DNA of 35,708 nt from Echinococcus granulosus (lineage: Eukaryota; Platyhelminthes; Cestoda; Cyclophyllidea; Taeniidae), in the NCBI RefSeq assembly GCF_000524195.1, contig NW_020170445.1, positions 253,378-289,085 of the forward strand. The letters are read 5' to 3'. Of this stretch, positions 10,077 through 21,740 are shown in pieces (positions within the stretch are counted from its first letter, which is position 1; each line of letters starts with the position of its first letter). Position numbers and translations under genes: made by a program. Below the pieces are notes generated by a model. It saw only the letters and a program-made list of their open reading frames with translations, was not told where the DNA came from and ran no database searches.

Positions 10077-11622
10077 ATCTTCTCTCTGCCAGGATAGAGT
10101 ACAAGTCTGTTTGTACTAGTTTATTCGCCTAAGGACATGTACATTATCAACGTAGGGAAGAGCCGGCCGGACCGAGGGCTGTGCAGCAGGGCGGTGGTAC
10201 AATTCGAGGGAACAAAAGTGCTCGCACACTTAAACATGTTGTTAGACAAGCCACCAAACCGTCACGAAACATTCGCTTTTCACTGGTTACCACTTCAGTT
10301 ACAAGAAGTCATTACGTCGATTTGGCTTTAAAATAAGGATTTTAGGGGATTTAAATTCATAGAACTGAGGTTCCATTTTCAGTTATTTGGAGGAGCCTAT
10401 CAATGAATTACAATCTTTTTTAGTTCAAAATATTTTACAACCAAATGATTGCCTTACAAATTCATGAAACCTAAGCCTAACCACAGAAGAGAAAAACAAA
10501 AGATTACGGAATTTAAATCCCATTATAGTTTTTCTTTGCTAATCTCATTTGTAGCACAGTATTCTTAGTCTTGTCGCCTCTTTTTGTCATCAAAGTCGAA
10601 TGAGAAGTCGCTCTAGGACTCTTTTCGGTAATCCATGGTAGGGATCGACTACTGAATTGGGCGTTGTATAAACCACCCAATCCGCATTCTCTTGTGAGAA
10701 AACAGCCACTCTGTGGACTTCAAATTGCGCACAATAGATATTTCATATCACCAGTAACTCGATCTCGAGCAATGAGGGACTGTACCACATTCTATGGAAA
10801 AGAGTTGTTCTATCATCTCGTCAACCCAACTTGCGTTCAGAGTGTTACCGTAATTTACGGCGCATCATCATTGGCGATGACAAAAGCTAAACCTGACCTC
10901 AGTGGCCTTCTTCTTCCTCCTCCTCTTCTTTTTCTTCATAAGTTTCCTTATCCCTTCTGTTACAGACTTCTTTTTTCGTCGCCTTCGCCTTCGACTCACT
11001 TACTTTAAGCGTTCGGGTTTAATTGCAAACAAGTTTGAAGAGGCGTAATTGGTGGTTTAAAAGCAAAATTAAATGAAATAGTAAGCAGGCTGAAGAGATA
11101 TGAATTTTTAAGATGAGCTTTTTTGAATCACTAAAGCAAATATGTTACAGTCAGGAGATAGTCTTACTTCTCAAGTTGTCGGATGTGGCTAGACCAATAT
11201 CACTAATTCGAGCTACACTAGTGGTTAACTAAATGTACTTTTTCAGGAGTAACCCCAAATTAGACAATTTTGATAAGTAAGGTGTTAGATTTATGCCGTG
11301 AGTCTCATACAATTAATTCTTTAATCATATGATCGTGTACTTGAACAAAACATCACTGCCAATATTTCAATCTTGTATTGCCATATTGCCACTGTATCCA
11401 ACGAAAGCCAAAAAGTTATGCTACCACAGTATCGAATTTGAAGCTTTAATTGAGAATAAAAGTGCTTCAAATTTTAATGAAAAAAGTTCACAAAGCCAAG
11501 GCATACAGTCTACCCGTAGTGGAGCTAGCTGGGAACCTACATTCTCTGGCAAAATTAATCCCTTGGAAGTACTTCACAATATGGGTGTCAAATATATGAG
11601 AAAAATTAAAATCAGAAGCAAT
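10077..11622. other. Interval between repeat copies A and B
   Basis: Contains a 114-codon plus-strand open frame (10664-11008, without an obvious family) whose C-terminal third is low-complexity (poly-Leu/Pro/Ser from CTTCTTCCTCCTCCTC). Another plus frame at 10137-10331 is GC-richer at its start. I would not call either a gene. Confidence 0.35.
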
Positions 11623-11821
11623 ATGTAGCGTCTTGAGACTCTCTGAAGACGAAAGAAGACACAATACTCGGGCAGTATATATATTCAGCATGGAGAAGGT
11701 GTCTGGGCTATTGGCATGGCCCAAAAGGCCAGCACACCCAGCGAGGTACAATGGAGCTAATTCAAAGTACAAAAGTGGCGCCTCACCAGAACCGAGGGAT
11801 AAACCACTATCGTATTACATA
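11623..11821 (+). repeat. Dispersed repeat family, copy B (about 199 bp)
   Basis: Same unit as copy A, in the opposite orientation. Starts TGTAGCGTCTTGAGACTC and ends ACCACTATCGTATTACAT. A short open frame passes through it but is not conserved as protein between copies. Within the unit TCAGCA.GGAGAAGG faintly resembles a Pol III A box, and GCTAATTCAAAGTA (GCTAGTTCGAAGTA in copy A) a B box; their spacing, about 90 nt, is longer than usual, so a SINE origin is only a suggestion. Confidence 0.88.
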
Positions 11822-12398
11822 GCCTCCCTTTGCTTTTGAGCTTCGTCCCCGGCGCTCCCGCGTCAGCCATTACAACGTAGTCGGTGCAGTGAAGAAAAAC
11901 CTACGAGCCAACCGTGCCAGTCACCAAATTAGCGCACAACTGAGGGGATACTTGACCTCAACGTCACTGATCCCTCTTGGCAGCTTGACTGGATCTGGAG
12001 TTTTGTTCGGTTTAGGGATTTGATTCAGAACATGGAATTGCGCCGGCCATCATGCGTGTTCATAGATAGATGCAGGAACACTGGCCTAAAAGCAGATATG
12101 AGTAAGGGAGGACAAGATTTAAAACAGGTCCATGGGGGACGGTAGGGGAAATCCGTAACGAAACTTCCAGATGGTTCATGGCTAGTGCCGCTTCAGTTGT
12201 TAATAGCTTTTCTGCAGAACAAGGGACTGGGAGAGATGCCGAATGTAGACGTCAAAATCAACCCTTCTACTAGGGGTCATCACCATTCTCCCATCCGTAG
12301 CATATGTACTTCTCCCGCTCCACTAAGGCTTATCACGCAGAAGTGGAAAATCAGGATAAATGTCTTGTAAGATCGGGTTCGCTTTCCGCTGCCACCAA

Positions 12399-12549
12399 TG
12401 TAGCATCTTGAGACTCCCTGAAGACGAAAGAAGACACAATACTCGGGCAGAATATATATATTCAGCACGGAGAAGGTGTCTGGGCTATTGGCATGGCCCA
12501 AAAGGTCAGCCCACCCAGCGAGGTACAAGGGGGTTATGGTATTACAAAT
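12399..12549 (+). repeat. Dispersed repeat family, copy C (internally deleted)
   Basis: Matches copies A and B from TGTAGCATCTTGAGACTCC through CAGCGAGGTACAAGG, then skips roughly 50 nt (the GGCGCCTCACCAGAACCGAG block) and resumes at ATGGTATTACA. The deletion shows the copy is non-autonomous or decayed. Confidence 0.85.
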
Positions 12550-13990
12550 AAGTTAAGGTGACCCTAATTTGTGGTTGCTATGTGACAGAAGTATGTAAAA
12601 GAAAAAACTAACAATTTGTGGTAAAAAATTGCAATACCCAGAGGACTTTTCCCCGGTATTCATTCACTTTCCTCCACCAACCTCACCGTTTTGCATGGAG
12701 AAAATGATTATTTAAACAATCAACTATATTATGTGCACTGGTATTTGTTATCCAACAAAGTAAGAGTTGAATGAAGAGGCAAAGGAAGTTACCTCCTTGC
12801 CGTGATCAAAAACTTGGTGTCTTCTATATCTCCCAACAGTACCCCCAATGATGTACTCAAGAAGCTTCTTTTGCTGCACTCCATGACATTCAAATGTGTA
12901 GCACCCGATAGAGCAAAAGCCATTTAGTTCATGCCATCATATTTTAAGACTAGTTGGGACTTCATTCTGCATTTGAAGATGTAAATGGCCAAGTGTGGCT
13001 GAGATTCTCAACTGAGAGAATGACTTTGGAATCAATTTATTGTAGGCATGAGGACAACAGACTTTCAACAAAGCATGGTCATCCACTCTGATCAAAGGGT
13101 CTAGATAATCCTGATCAAATTAAAGCAGCATGAGGATGCAAAAGAAGGGAAGGAAGCCAAAGGGATCTTTTTGTTTGGTTCATTTCGTGTATAAAACTCA
13201 AAGATAAAAAGAGAATACAGCTTCAACCCACGAATTGCGACTCCTAAGTGACTACTACCAACACCTTGTTTTCGGTCCATCAGCTCCAATTTTTTGCACT
13301 AAGATTTTGAGAAATGTGAGTTCCGTTTCTAAAGTACCACAGACAGGAGAAATGTTTCAACTGTGGTAAAGCGGATCCTATTGAGCGAGAACGTAAGTCC
13401 ACGCCAGCATGGGTATTAATTGTTAATTTTGATCTTGTTGTAAAACCTCCGACTGAACATGCTTCCACATTGTCCCCATTAGCTTTAACTTTTGTACTTT
13501 TGGGGAACCATGAAGACTTCTTCCAGCTAATGTCCTAGAATCGTCATTAATTGGAAATCCGGGTTACACGCATTTTACTTTTGAACTGAGGCTGCCCCGG
13601 TACACTAATAAAGTTATTTGCTGGTACTGGCGCTGAGGACCGATATTTGGCGTCAAGCTCCAGATCCTTTATTCTTGAGCTCAAGGTCTCGCGTTTACAA
13701 CAGGCTTAAGTCTGACAGGATAACTCCAGAATTATGAGAAAAGCTATGAATTAACAATGAACTTCTCGCATCTGTAGTGGACTCCAGGGCAGATACCCTT
13801 ACTAAGCGACTTGTGCCGCTAAGAGGGACTTTTTGAGCCTGGTGGCCAGCTATTTGAGAGTGGGTAGTCTTGGTCACGCGTAGTGTAGTCATGAATGATC
13901 TTAAACCCAAATTGTGTTAGCACATTTGTGTTGTGGCCAAACTTACAGTCAATCAGGATGGACTGAATGGGAGGCATTTTACAAGAGGTT
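12550..13990. other. Gene-free stretch with possible retroelement debris
   Basis: No supportable gene. A plus-strand reading near 13348-13380 gives KCFNCGKAD, the first half of a CCHC zinc knuckle, but the expected H and final C are missing. The segment 13750-13990 has several interrupted frames and could be an old mobile element, which I cannot identify. Confidence 0.3.
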
Positions 13991-13999
13991 AGCGAAAAT

Positions 14000-14193
14000 G
14001 GGAGCTCCTAGGAATCACCTTATGCCATCATTATCTAAGTCGTCGGCAACTATGGTACAACATTGGAACAATTGAGCTCACAATCCACAACAGCTGTTTA
14101 AAGTCCATTCTCCATGTTGAAAACTTAGCCCGACTTGGTGATGCTGAAGCTGATTGTGACAAATCTAGTTGCCTTTTGGTACAAATGCCCTCA
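14000..14193 (+). CDS. Weak plus-strand exon candidate
   Basis: One frame stays open from about 13994 into 14240 without an ATG. It includes YNIGTIELTIHNSCLKSILH, then VENLARLGDAEADCDKSSCL, then LVQMPS up to a good donor CAG|GTAAAC at about 14194. Composition is protein-like, and this is the only plus-strand region that drew attention. Acceptor not identified, no family recognised, and no neighbouring exons found. Confidence 0.2.
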
Positions 14194-14199
14194 GGTAAA

Positions 14200-15894
14200 C
14201 GTGATAAAGTTGTACCCATCATTTTCACTCTACCTCGATGATAGACTCTGCATAAGCTCTGCCGATTTCTGAGCCTTTACTGACGCCATTATTGCCCATT
14301 TGTAGCACCTGATGAATATGTATGATATATTGGTCATGCGATTCTACCACCGACCCCGAGATGCACTGTTTCTGGAGGTCCTCATTTCCCTTATCTTCCT
14401 ATCTGCATTGTAAAACCTACAGCAAGACTTACCTACTGGCGACCCCAGGTAAATTACGATAATAGGCGCCAGGTGCTAACGCAAAATTCATTCCAAGCCG
14501 TCAAAAAGTTGTCCGCAGCTTACTGCTTATGATGTAGTCCAGTGTGTGCATGCTGGTTAAATGATCAACTTCTTAATAAGTAGTATAATGCTTCGAAGAT
14601 GAAGAGTTTACTTAGTGCGCTCGACCTAATTAAAAAGAGAATGAACTGTAGAGAATTGATGTGTTATTTAAAATATGCCTAAATACACATTTGTTTGAGG
14701 CTCCGCAGATTGTACTTTTCCTCTACGGCATGGCTCTTGGACTATGGCGGTTGACCCTCAGTCCTTCTCTGTGTTATAAGTAGTACATATTCTTCCACAT
14801 GGGTTTGGCTTATTACGGCCCCAGCAAAGACCTGAAAGGATACGCTGACTAAATTCATTTAAAATGATCAAGAATTAGTTTAATCAACATAAAAATAAAA
14901 GGTGATGATAAAATTCTAGTGAAAGGAAAAAACTTAGGCTATCGTTAATTTTTAAACAAATTCGTGGATGGAGCAACTTTGTGAGAAAAAACCTGTAATG
15001 AGTGTAAGATAAGGATTAAACATCACAAATAAAGGCCTGAATTTCGGTGGATAATTTCTCATTGTTCTGTTAAACTGAGGCACTTTTAAAAGCAGTATCA
15101 AAAAACGACAAATTTAGAGTCACCAACTTTTTCCTTTCATCTCAACTTTCTCGAGACTTGGGAAAGCACTTTTTCAAACGTTTTTGATTAACTTTTCGAG
15201 TTCTTATGCCTTAATTTTGTACAATAATGGAATAGGAGTTAATTTAATGACCAAATTAGTGTATTATTCTGGAGCTTACTTGGAGGCCGCAGTAGTTGAA
15301 AAGCCAGTTGAAAGTGACAATAAAAATGCACAATTAAATCAAGTTCGTAGAGTCATTTTTCAATTACTAGTCAAAACGGCTTTTTGACCTCTCCACCTGT
15401 TTGTCACGTCACCTTATTACTTTCGGCCATATTTCCTGTCAAGCGTCATTAGCTCTGATCACAGCTTTGATCTTAGTGTCAACACCACTGTCGTCCTTGT
15501 TACATCACATAGTCACCTGGTCTATCATTAAGGTAACGCCAACTCCGATGTGCCGTAAAGTTAGAGCGCAAAGCTCCCTCAGGTGGTCCAGGAACTCGTA
15601 GCCTCCTCATAACTCTGCCAATTAATTGCTATAACCTGCACCTCTCAGGTTGTGTCTAGTCAGATATAATGAAGAAATATGTGAATAAGGCTATTTTTTT
15701 CCTGTCTGGGACATAAAGGGAAGAAAAGAGGAACGCTTTGACATCCAGACCTAACAAGAAGTAGAGAAGTTTAAATAAGTACCTCGTCGTTAAAGAGGAG
15801 AAAGTAGGAGGAGCCCTTTTTGTCAGTTGCACCAAACCCAATTAGGATACTAACTTGTAGAAATCAAAGAATACGAAGACGGCTTCCATGAAGG
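14200..15894. other. Gene-free stretch, AT-rich with a GC-richer patch
   Basis: Mostly AT-rich. The patch at about 15390-15620 is richer in GC and shares the word TCATTAAGGTAAC with 20920 and a variant with 16075, suggesting old dispersed repeats. No supportable gene. Confidence 0.35.
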
Positions 15895-15934
15895 CCTTTA
15901 TTATGATAAAGGAGCTTTATTATGATATAAGGCG
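15895..15934 (+). repeat. Short tandem duplication with inverted-repeat units
   Basis: Two adjacent 20-nt units, CCTTTATTATGATAAAGGAG and CTTTATTATGATATAAGGCG. Each unit is nearly self-complementary (CTTTAT...ATAAAG), so the pair can form either two small hairpins or one longer one. Confidence 0.7.
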
Positions 15935-16779
15935 CTTTGCGTCAAACAGCCTCCGCACCATTGCCGAGTTATTTTTGCTACACGCCAGTTAATACAAATG
16001 AAAACTTCAAATTTCGCTAGTCTGTAGTATTGTGGAATGGTGAAACCCACCTTTCATATCCTTATAAGTCATTAGCTATTAAGGTAATGTTGTGGACCCA
16101 GTAGCTGGCGAATTGCAGACCAAAATCAGGTCACTCATCCTTTCCATTATAAAATTTGCAAAATAACGAATAAAATACTTTAATTGCAATCCAACTTACT
16201 GATGTAACATAAACGCATCTTAACATTTAATCAGAGAAAACTCCGATTTATCACTGACACGATGGAATATTGGTAGTATTTATCTTTGTAGGTGTAAGCC
16301 ACTTGTATCACCGTAATGACCTATTTATTCACATATTTAGATATCCTAATAAAACATTAATAAAAAGCCGACCAAAAAGAGGCTACGAACACATTCATTG
16401 AAAGAATTGGACTGCACTAGGCATGAATGTGGTAAGTTCAGGTGGTAGTTGAATCGTACAGTAAAGGACATCGAAAATCAGACCTAACGAACCACCAAAA
16501 TGGACGCTAGAAATGGAAAAGTAGAGGAATGAAAATGGAAGAAGTGGATGTTTGTAGCAATGTGGACAACAAAGACCAGATAAAAAAAGGAGGAAGAAGG
16601 GAAAGGAGTATAGAGTGGGAGGAAAAATCACGCAGAAGTCAAGTTTAGTTCTAGCCTTCACTATCGTTAATGCAGCACCACGAGGCAAAGCTGAGAACAA
16701 TGAGCTGTACAAAAGGCAAAATGACGAGAAGACCATAGCAGGAAAATTTAAACCTTACTGCACGTCAGAAAAATCAGAA

Positions 16780-17610
16780 AAATTGTGAATAAGTGCAATA
16801 AAATATCTTCAAGATGAGAAAATAATATGGTTTAAAGAACAGAAAGAAAAATAATATTAAGGCAAAAAATATGATTATAAACAGAATCAAGAAAAGAGAA
16901 AGAAGAATTTCCGCAATAAAAAATATATCCACGTAAAATGACAAAAAAATATAATATCGAGAATGCATGCGCGCAAGGAAAAATAACATGTGCCGTAATA
17001 AATTCAAATGGCAAAAAATGATTACGAAAATGCATACCTAAGTCAAAATTTGCTCATCAACGACAAAATGGAAAAAAATATTTTCAAGAAAGTAATCTTA
17101 GCAACATGTATTATAATCACTTGAATTAGTAAGATAAAAATTCAAGAATACATAACTCAATAAAAATCGCATCACAAAGTACATAAACACAAAATGATAT
17201 CAGGTAAGTAAAAATAGATTTTGAGAATGCAAAAGCTAGCCAAAGTATTCTAATTATTTATGAAAAAGGGGTCTTAATGCACGTAATAATAAAACATGTT
17301 AAAAAAAAGAAATACAAAAATAGGACTAATTTGCTGAAAAATGATAAGATAAAAGGAGGTATAACGTGAGTAATCATGAAAAAAACCACAAAAAAATAAA
17401 ATGATAAGGAATCTATAGTGTAAATAAAACATAAAATAATTAAAAAGGGGAAATTCCTTACAAAACAAAGGAGAGGGAAGAAAAATAAGGGTAAGAAAAA
17501 AAAGCATAGAACTAGGCAAGATAAAAAAAGGAAGCAGGCGTAAATAAAGAAAGCGAATATGAAACAAGAAAAACACACAAAAAAATACAAAAAATAATAT
17601 CTCTCAGGCG
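16780..17610. repeat. A-biased, T-poor low-complexity tract of about 830 bp
   Basis: The plus strand is dominated by A with scattered G, with many runs of five to seven A, while long T runs are rare. Degenerate words recur (GAGAATGCATGC, GAAAATGCATAC, GAGAATGCAAAAG near 16962, 17027 and 17222), which suggests an old, decayed tandem array. The minus-strand open frames here (Phe/Leu-rich) are products of this bias, not genes. The bias stops sharply near 17610-17640. Confidence 0.65.
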
Positions 17611-17784
17611 CTCAAAAAGAAGGTGCGGTGAAAAAGAATATAGCAAGATGGGCATTGGGGAGTGCCTGTGGCAGATGGCATCTGCTATTTCACCACATAT
17701 ATGCCAATGGAATCCCCTCTATTTGTGGATGAAATTTATTAATATTTCTTTTGTAGCCTCTTTTGTTACAAATATGTGCCTTTT

Positions 17785-18120
17785 TTATGCATTTCTCTCT
17801 ATGTGACCCAATTTCTCTTTAATTTCTTCGACCTTTTTTGTCCTATCTGATCTATCTTCCACCTCTCTCCGCTTCAATTTCGTCTGCACTGTGTCTGCTT
17901 GGCGCATGTCTGTGTTTGTTGAAGATAGCACAAGTAATTGCAACATTATATGTTCGATAAGTGTATGAGTTTGATTGAAATGCTTCTGCATCTTGAAAAT
18001 GGTGAAAATTTGCAAAAGTGGAATGCTGCTTATTGTTACTTTCACTTTCTTATATACACAACTAAAGCACTGTAGTTTTGTCCTTGCAAACTTAGCATCA
18101 AGCTGCTCCGTTGAGCTCAC
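17785..18120 (-). other. Open frame of 111 codons with a charged C-terminus, function unknown
   Basis: The frame begins at a GTG, has no ATG near its start and ends with a Lys/Glu/Arg-rich segment (KLKRREVEDRSDRTKKVEEI and on to EKLGHIERNA) that could form a coiled coil. A possible intron could lie between FARTKLQ and MQKHFNQ (TTCAAG acceptor). It sits immediately upstream, on its own strand, of the A/T-biased tract. I recognise no family; it may be a decayed element or chance. Confidence 0.18.
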
Positions 18121-18259
18121 GTTTTTATTTTATTTCCTATCCTCAACTTCAGATAAAGTATAATCAAATTGACAGCCCTTAATATATTTTAGAGTGAATT
18201 TTCCCCGGCTGCATTTACCTGCTCATGCTTACTGATGAATATTCAATAACTACGCTTAT

Positions 18260-18560
18260 TTGCATTGGATAGGTAGATCATTAAATGGATGAGTAAGCAG
18301 ATAAATAAGGAATTATTTGAATGAATATTGTTTGAACATATGTTTGAAGGATTAAAGAGTTAAAATACTGAATGGGTGCTAATAAAACAAACAAGTGACT
18401 AATTGATGATGGAATGCTAGACGGAGAGAATATTAGCGGTCATAGGGAGGAAAGCGGTCGAGGATGGGCCTTGAAGTGCTAGATATTTCGATCCGGGTGG
18501 GATAAATATAAACAAGGAATCTGAAATAATTAGGCGGAAAGTAGTTTATAGGTAGACGGG
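18260..18560. repeat. Degenerate GGAT/GATA-type purine-rich repeat, first copy
   Basis: Loosely repeating words such as GGATAGGTAGATCATTAAATGG, GGATGAGTAAGCAG and TAGGTAGACGGG without a strict period. Followed by ATGGTTTCGAGACTGCTG and a TTTAAATTG, words that recur after the related block at 19730-19930. Confidence 0.4.
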
Positions 18561-18652
18561 TGAAAATATGGTTTCGAGACTGCTGAATAATTGTTGCATG
18601 AACAGAGAAAAATGAGAAAATATAGAGTTTAAATTGCTGGGTGAACCCTAAT

Positions 18653-18847
18653 TCATTGTTGAATGGTGTGATGGGTGATTCTCCTTCTGGAGTTCACATT
18701 TGCATGGAGGCAGCCGATTGTGACCGCTTGTCCCTCCTTACGCTTGGTCTGCCAGTTGGCATCTGGATCGGGCATTCTTCCACGGAAATCTAGGACTTGT
18801 TCAGGAGCCATATGGCCTAAAATTAGGTGTGGTTTAAGTCCATACAT
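18653..18847 (-). other. Open frame, possibly a retroelement remnant
   Basis: A 64-codon minus-strand frame with ATG, beginning MYGLKPHLILGHMAPEQVLD and rich in charged residues. The start faintly resembles the 'FxxYGrxPrLPxD' stretch downstream of the integrase core in Ty3/gypsy polyproteins, but no catalytic D or E and no adjoining polyprotein were found. Could equally be an exon of an unknown gene. Confidence 0.18.
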
Positions 18848-19729
18848 AAAATCTTCAGTGTGCTAATATCGTCGGCAGTGTGGACCAGGCTGTTGTTGCT
18901 GTTACTGCAGCTGGAGTTTCTGGACATGAAGCGAAGATAGAGACTGTACCCTGCCATTTAGGGTAGGTGAGGACCGCTAATAGGTGGTAAGAAAGTATTT
19001 TAGATCAGCGTACGTTACTATCATTGACTTTGCCGCCTTATTTTATCAAAACGGTTGCCAACAGTAGTAGGTACCACAATCCGGATAAACTTACCGAATT
19101 ACCTCCCTTTCACGCACATGACCAAGTCACTCTAGCTTATTCATATGATAATAAAGGCCCTTATTTTACCTCCAGTATGTAATTAAGATAACTCGGTGTT
19201 GCACTACTTCCCCTGATACTACTCAGGAAAAGCGCAATCTAGATTCGGAAAATGATCAAGATATTTAAGATTGCAAATACGGACGATGCTCAAATTGGGA
19301 TACAAATAGCTACAGGAAGAAGGGATTTCAAAAAGTTCGTGTGGAGTAACTCAGTTCCTCGGCAGCCATCGGTCAAATCTCCTCCTGAGAGAAATTTTAG
19401 AATTTTCAAAAAGGATTTAACTAATGAGTGCCTGTAGTGGAGGATCAGCAGAAAGCTCTTCCACAGCCCGACCGCCGATGCAGTAACTTGCAGCACATCA
19501 TAATTAGTATCCTGCGCGGGTAGTATGCACAAGAAACGTGTCGGAGAGGAAAATAGAAAATTTTATGTAGTTTGGTGATTAAGAAGACCAAATATCTTCT
19601 GCTTTAGATTTTGACTGGTAAACACTGGTGATTGCTTTGGTTAGCCCGTTTGGCAATATTTTATTCAGGTAAATACTTAGTGCTGCGTAAATACGGCGAA
19701 CTCAACAGCTACTAAAGTGTGGCTGAACC

Positions 19730-19930
19730 TAGGAATGGAAGGTACGTGGGAGAGATCTGGAATTGATAGGCGGATAGATAGGGATAGGATGAACATAAAT
19801 AAATAATCAGGAAGGAGTGGACAGACTGGTACATCTGGAGCGTATGGATGAGCAAATGGTTTCGAGAAGTCTGAATCCATACTGGATGAGTAGAGGAGAA
19901 GTTGAAGAGCCTGGGTTTTAAATTGGCATA
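19730..19930. repeat. Degenerate GGAT/GATA-type purine-rich repeat, second copy
   Basis: Contains GGCGGATAGATAGGGATAGG, TGGATGAGCAAATGGTTTCG and, at its end, TTTTAAATTGGCAT, echoing the block at 18260-18640 in the same order. Diverged, so an old duplication or two members of one repeat family. Confidence 0.45.
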
Positions 19931-21399
19931 GGAACGTTAAATGCTTGTTATTGTTTGGGTAAGGTTACCCTTTTCTAAAGGCTACTTTTATCTACAATTC
20001 TTACGAAAGCTACGATACTAACCTTAAATCTCCATCTTATCCTATAGAACTTGTATACTTACCCTCGATTGAACTTGGGGGCGTGTGTATGTGAAACCTT
20101 CGGCAGGCGTTTTAGGCGGTCATTGGGACGTTTAAGGAATTTACTTTCTGACCCAAGCTAACCCCTTAGCACATGCGAACAGGTACATCATCCTATCTGA
20201 CTCCCATCGTAAGGTCATGCGCTTCAATATGGCATTCATATGACAAAGCACTTTGGTGGACATGGCATTGCAGCACTTAGTCGCCACTCAAACATGCTAC
20301 TCATAATTACGTCTTCATCAAAAGGTCACCAGCAAAGCTTTTCCTCTGCATTTTCCTTTTGAAATGCAAACGACTGAACCGGTGATCTCGGTAAGGGTGC
20401 TTTTAAATGCATTTTAAAAGGCATTCAAACAGATAGTCAAACAGGCAGATGAATGCAATGTTTCTTCAGGCAGCGTACAAAAACAAATTAAGCAGTTAAT
20501 TTTTATTCCAGTCCATTGCAAAAGCACAGAATACCATCATCTCAAATGCGAAAGAAGCGGAATAACCAAAGTACTCATCACCACTGATTTCCTTCAAGCC
20601 CAGATATTTGCAACGGTGATGGAGACAATGAAGAGAAAGATGGTTTTAATAGCTGTTAGTCAATGCGGTGGATAAAATAAACGAGAAGTAAAGAATGAAG
20701 AGGACAAGTATTTTGTGTGGTTCTTGGAGAGGACGGTAAGTGCAGTACTGGAAGGTGCTGTCTGCAAATTCTGTTCATCAGTCCCATCATGACAGATGCT
20801 GCATTATGCTCAGACAGGAGACTGGTCTCCTCATGCCCACTACCTCAAAAAAAGTTGCAATAACCCGCCTGTCGGATTGTGTTTGAACACCTCACAATAT
20901 CTATCATTGCATAAGTGTCATTAAGGTAACAGCAACATATCATCGGCAGCAAAAGTTGCCGAGGCCTGAGAAGCCAGCAAGAAAACAATTCGCAATATGA
21001 AGAGTAGTGATGGTTTGTCTGGATATATGATATGAACCAAAAGGGAGGATTTATAACGTCATTAAAAACGCCTTTGTTATGACCGCTGTTTTCTTATTTT
21101 TTATTTCAAGAAATGTACGGACATCTTGTTGTCTTGATGAAAGCATGGATATCAGTCCAAATAAAGAGCTAATCTCCTAAAACGGAGTTCAGAAGGTGCG
21201 TTAGCTTAAGATCTTTGTGACTTTAAAAGCGAAAGTGGGTAATTATAAGCTTTGTTGGATGGTCTAAGCCTTCCAAGATCAAGTTTGTGCATTTCGCAGG
21301 ACAGATTGGAACAAAATATCTTCCAGGGACGGCTATTCTAGTTTCAATCATTCGAAAAATACTTGACGTTCATGTAGCAATTTAGGTCCCAACATCTTC
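19931..21399. other. Gene-free stretch
   Basis: Mixed-composition sequence with no supportable open frame. Contains one copy of the word TCATTAAGGTAAC at about 20920, shared with 15520. Confidence 0.4.
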
Positions 21400-21740
21400 T
21401 TTCTCTTACTAATCCAATATGGACTCAGCCATCTCATAACTACCCGTTCATCTATCCGGTACCCATTCGTCTGTCGACTTACCCCTGTTTCCCTGTCTAT
21501 CTCCACACTTTCAAAATTTACCTATCAATCCAACCCAGTTTTATACTAAACACCCTTCGTTCTAAATCAACCCAGATCCGCGCCGTCTGGATTCGAATAT
21601 CTATATGCCACTTGTTTGTTTTATCTGCCACCATTTAGTAAACTCGCCCCTTAAATCCTTTGCCTGACCACGCCCTATCCATCCACCCAGGTCTTCATCC
21701 ATCTGCCTGCTTTTAGTCAATCCGGCGATTTATTCCATGC
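21400..21740. repeat. Degenerate ATCC-type pyrimidine-rich segment
   Basis: Words such as TTCATCTATCCGGTACCCAT, TGTCTATCTCC, CCTATCCATCCACCC and TTCATCCATCTGCCTGC recur irregularly. This is the reverse complement in character of the GGAT-rich blocks at 18.3 and 19.8 kb, so the same repeat type may be present in inverted orientation. Confidence 0.45.

Noticed and set aside
10664..11008. 114-codon plus-strand open frame
   Set aside because: The last third is low-complexity from a CTTCCTCCT run, the rest has no motif, and no splice sites support it.
13348..13380. CFNCGK zinc-knuckle-like reading suggesting a retroelement gag
   Set aside because: The histidine and last cysteine of the CCHC motif are absent, and the frame has no adjoining gag or pol content.
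17258..17590. Overlapping Phe/Leu/Tyr-rich minus-strand frames that look like membrane proteins
   Set aside because: They are translations of the A-biased tract; the hydrophobic residues come from TTT/TTC/TAT codons, and two overlapping frames look equally 'membrane-like'.
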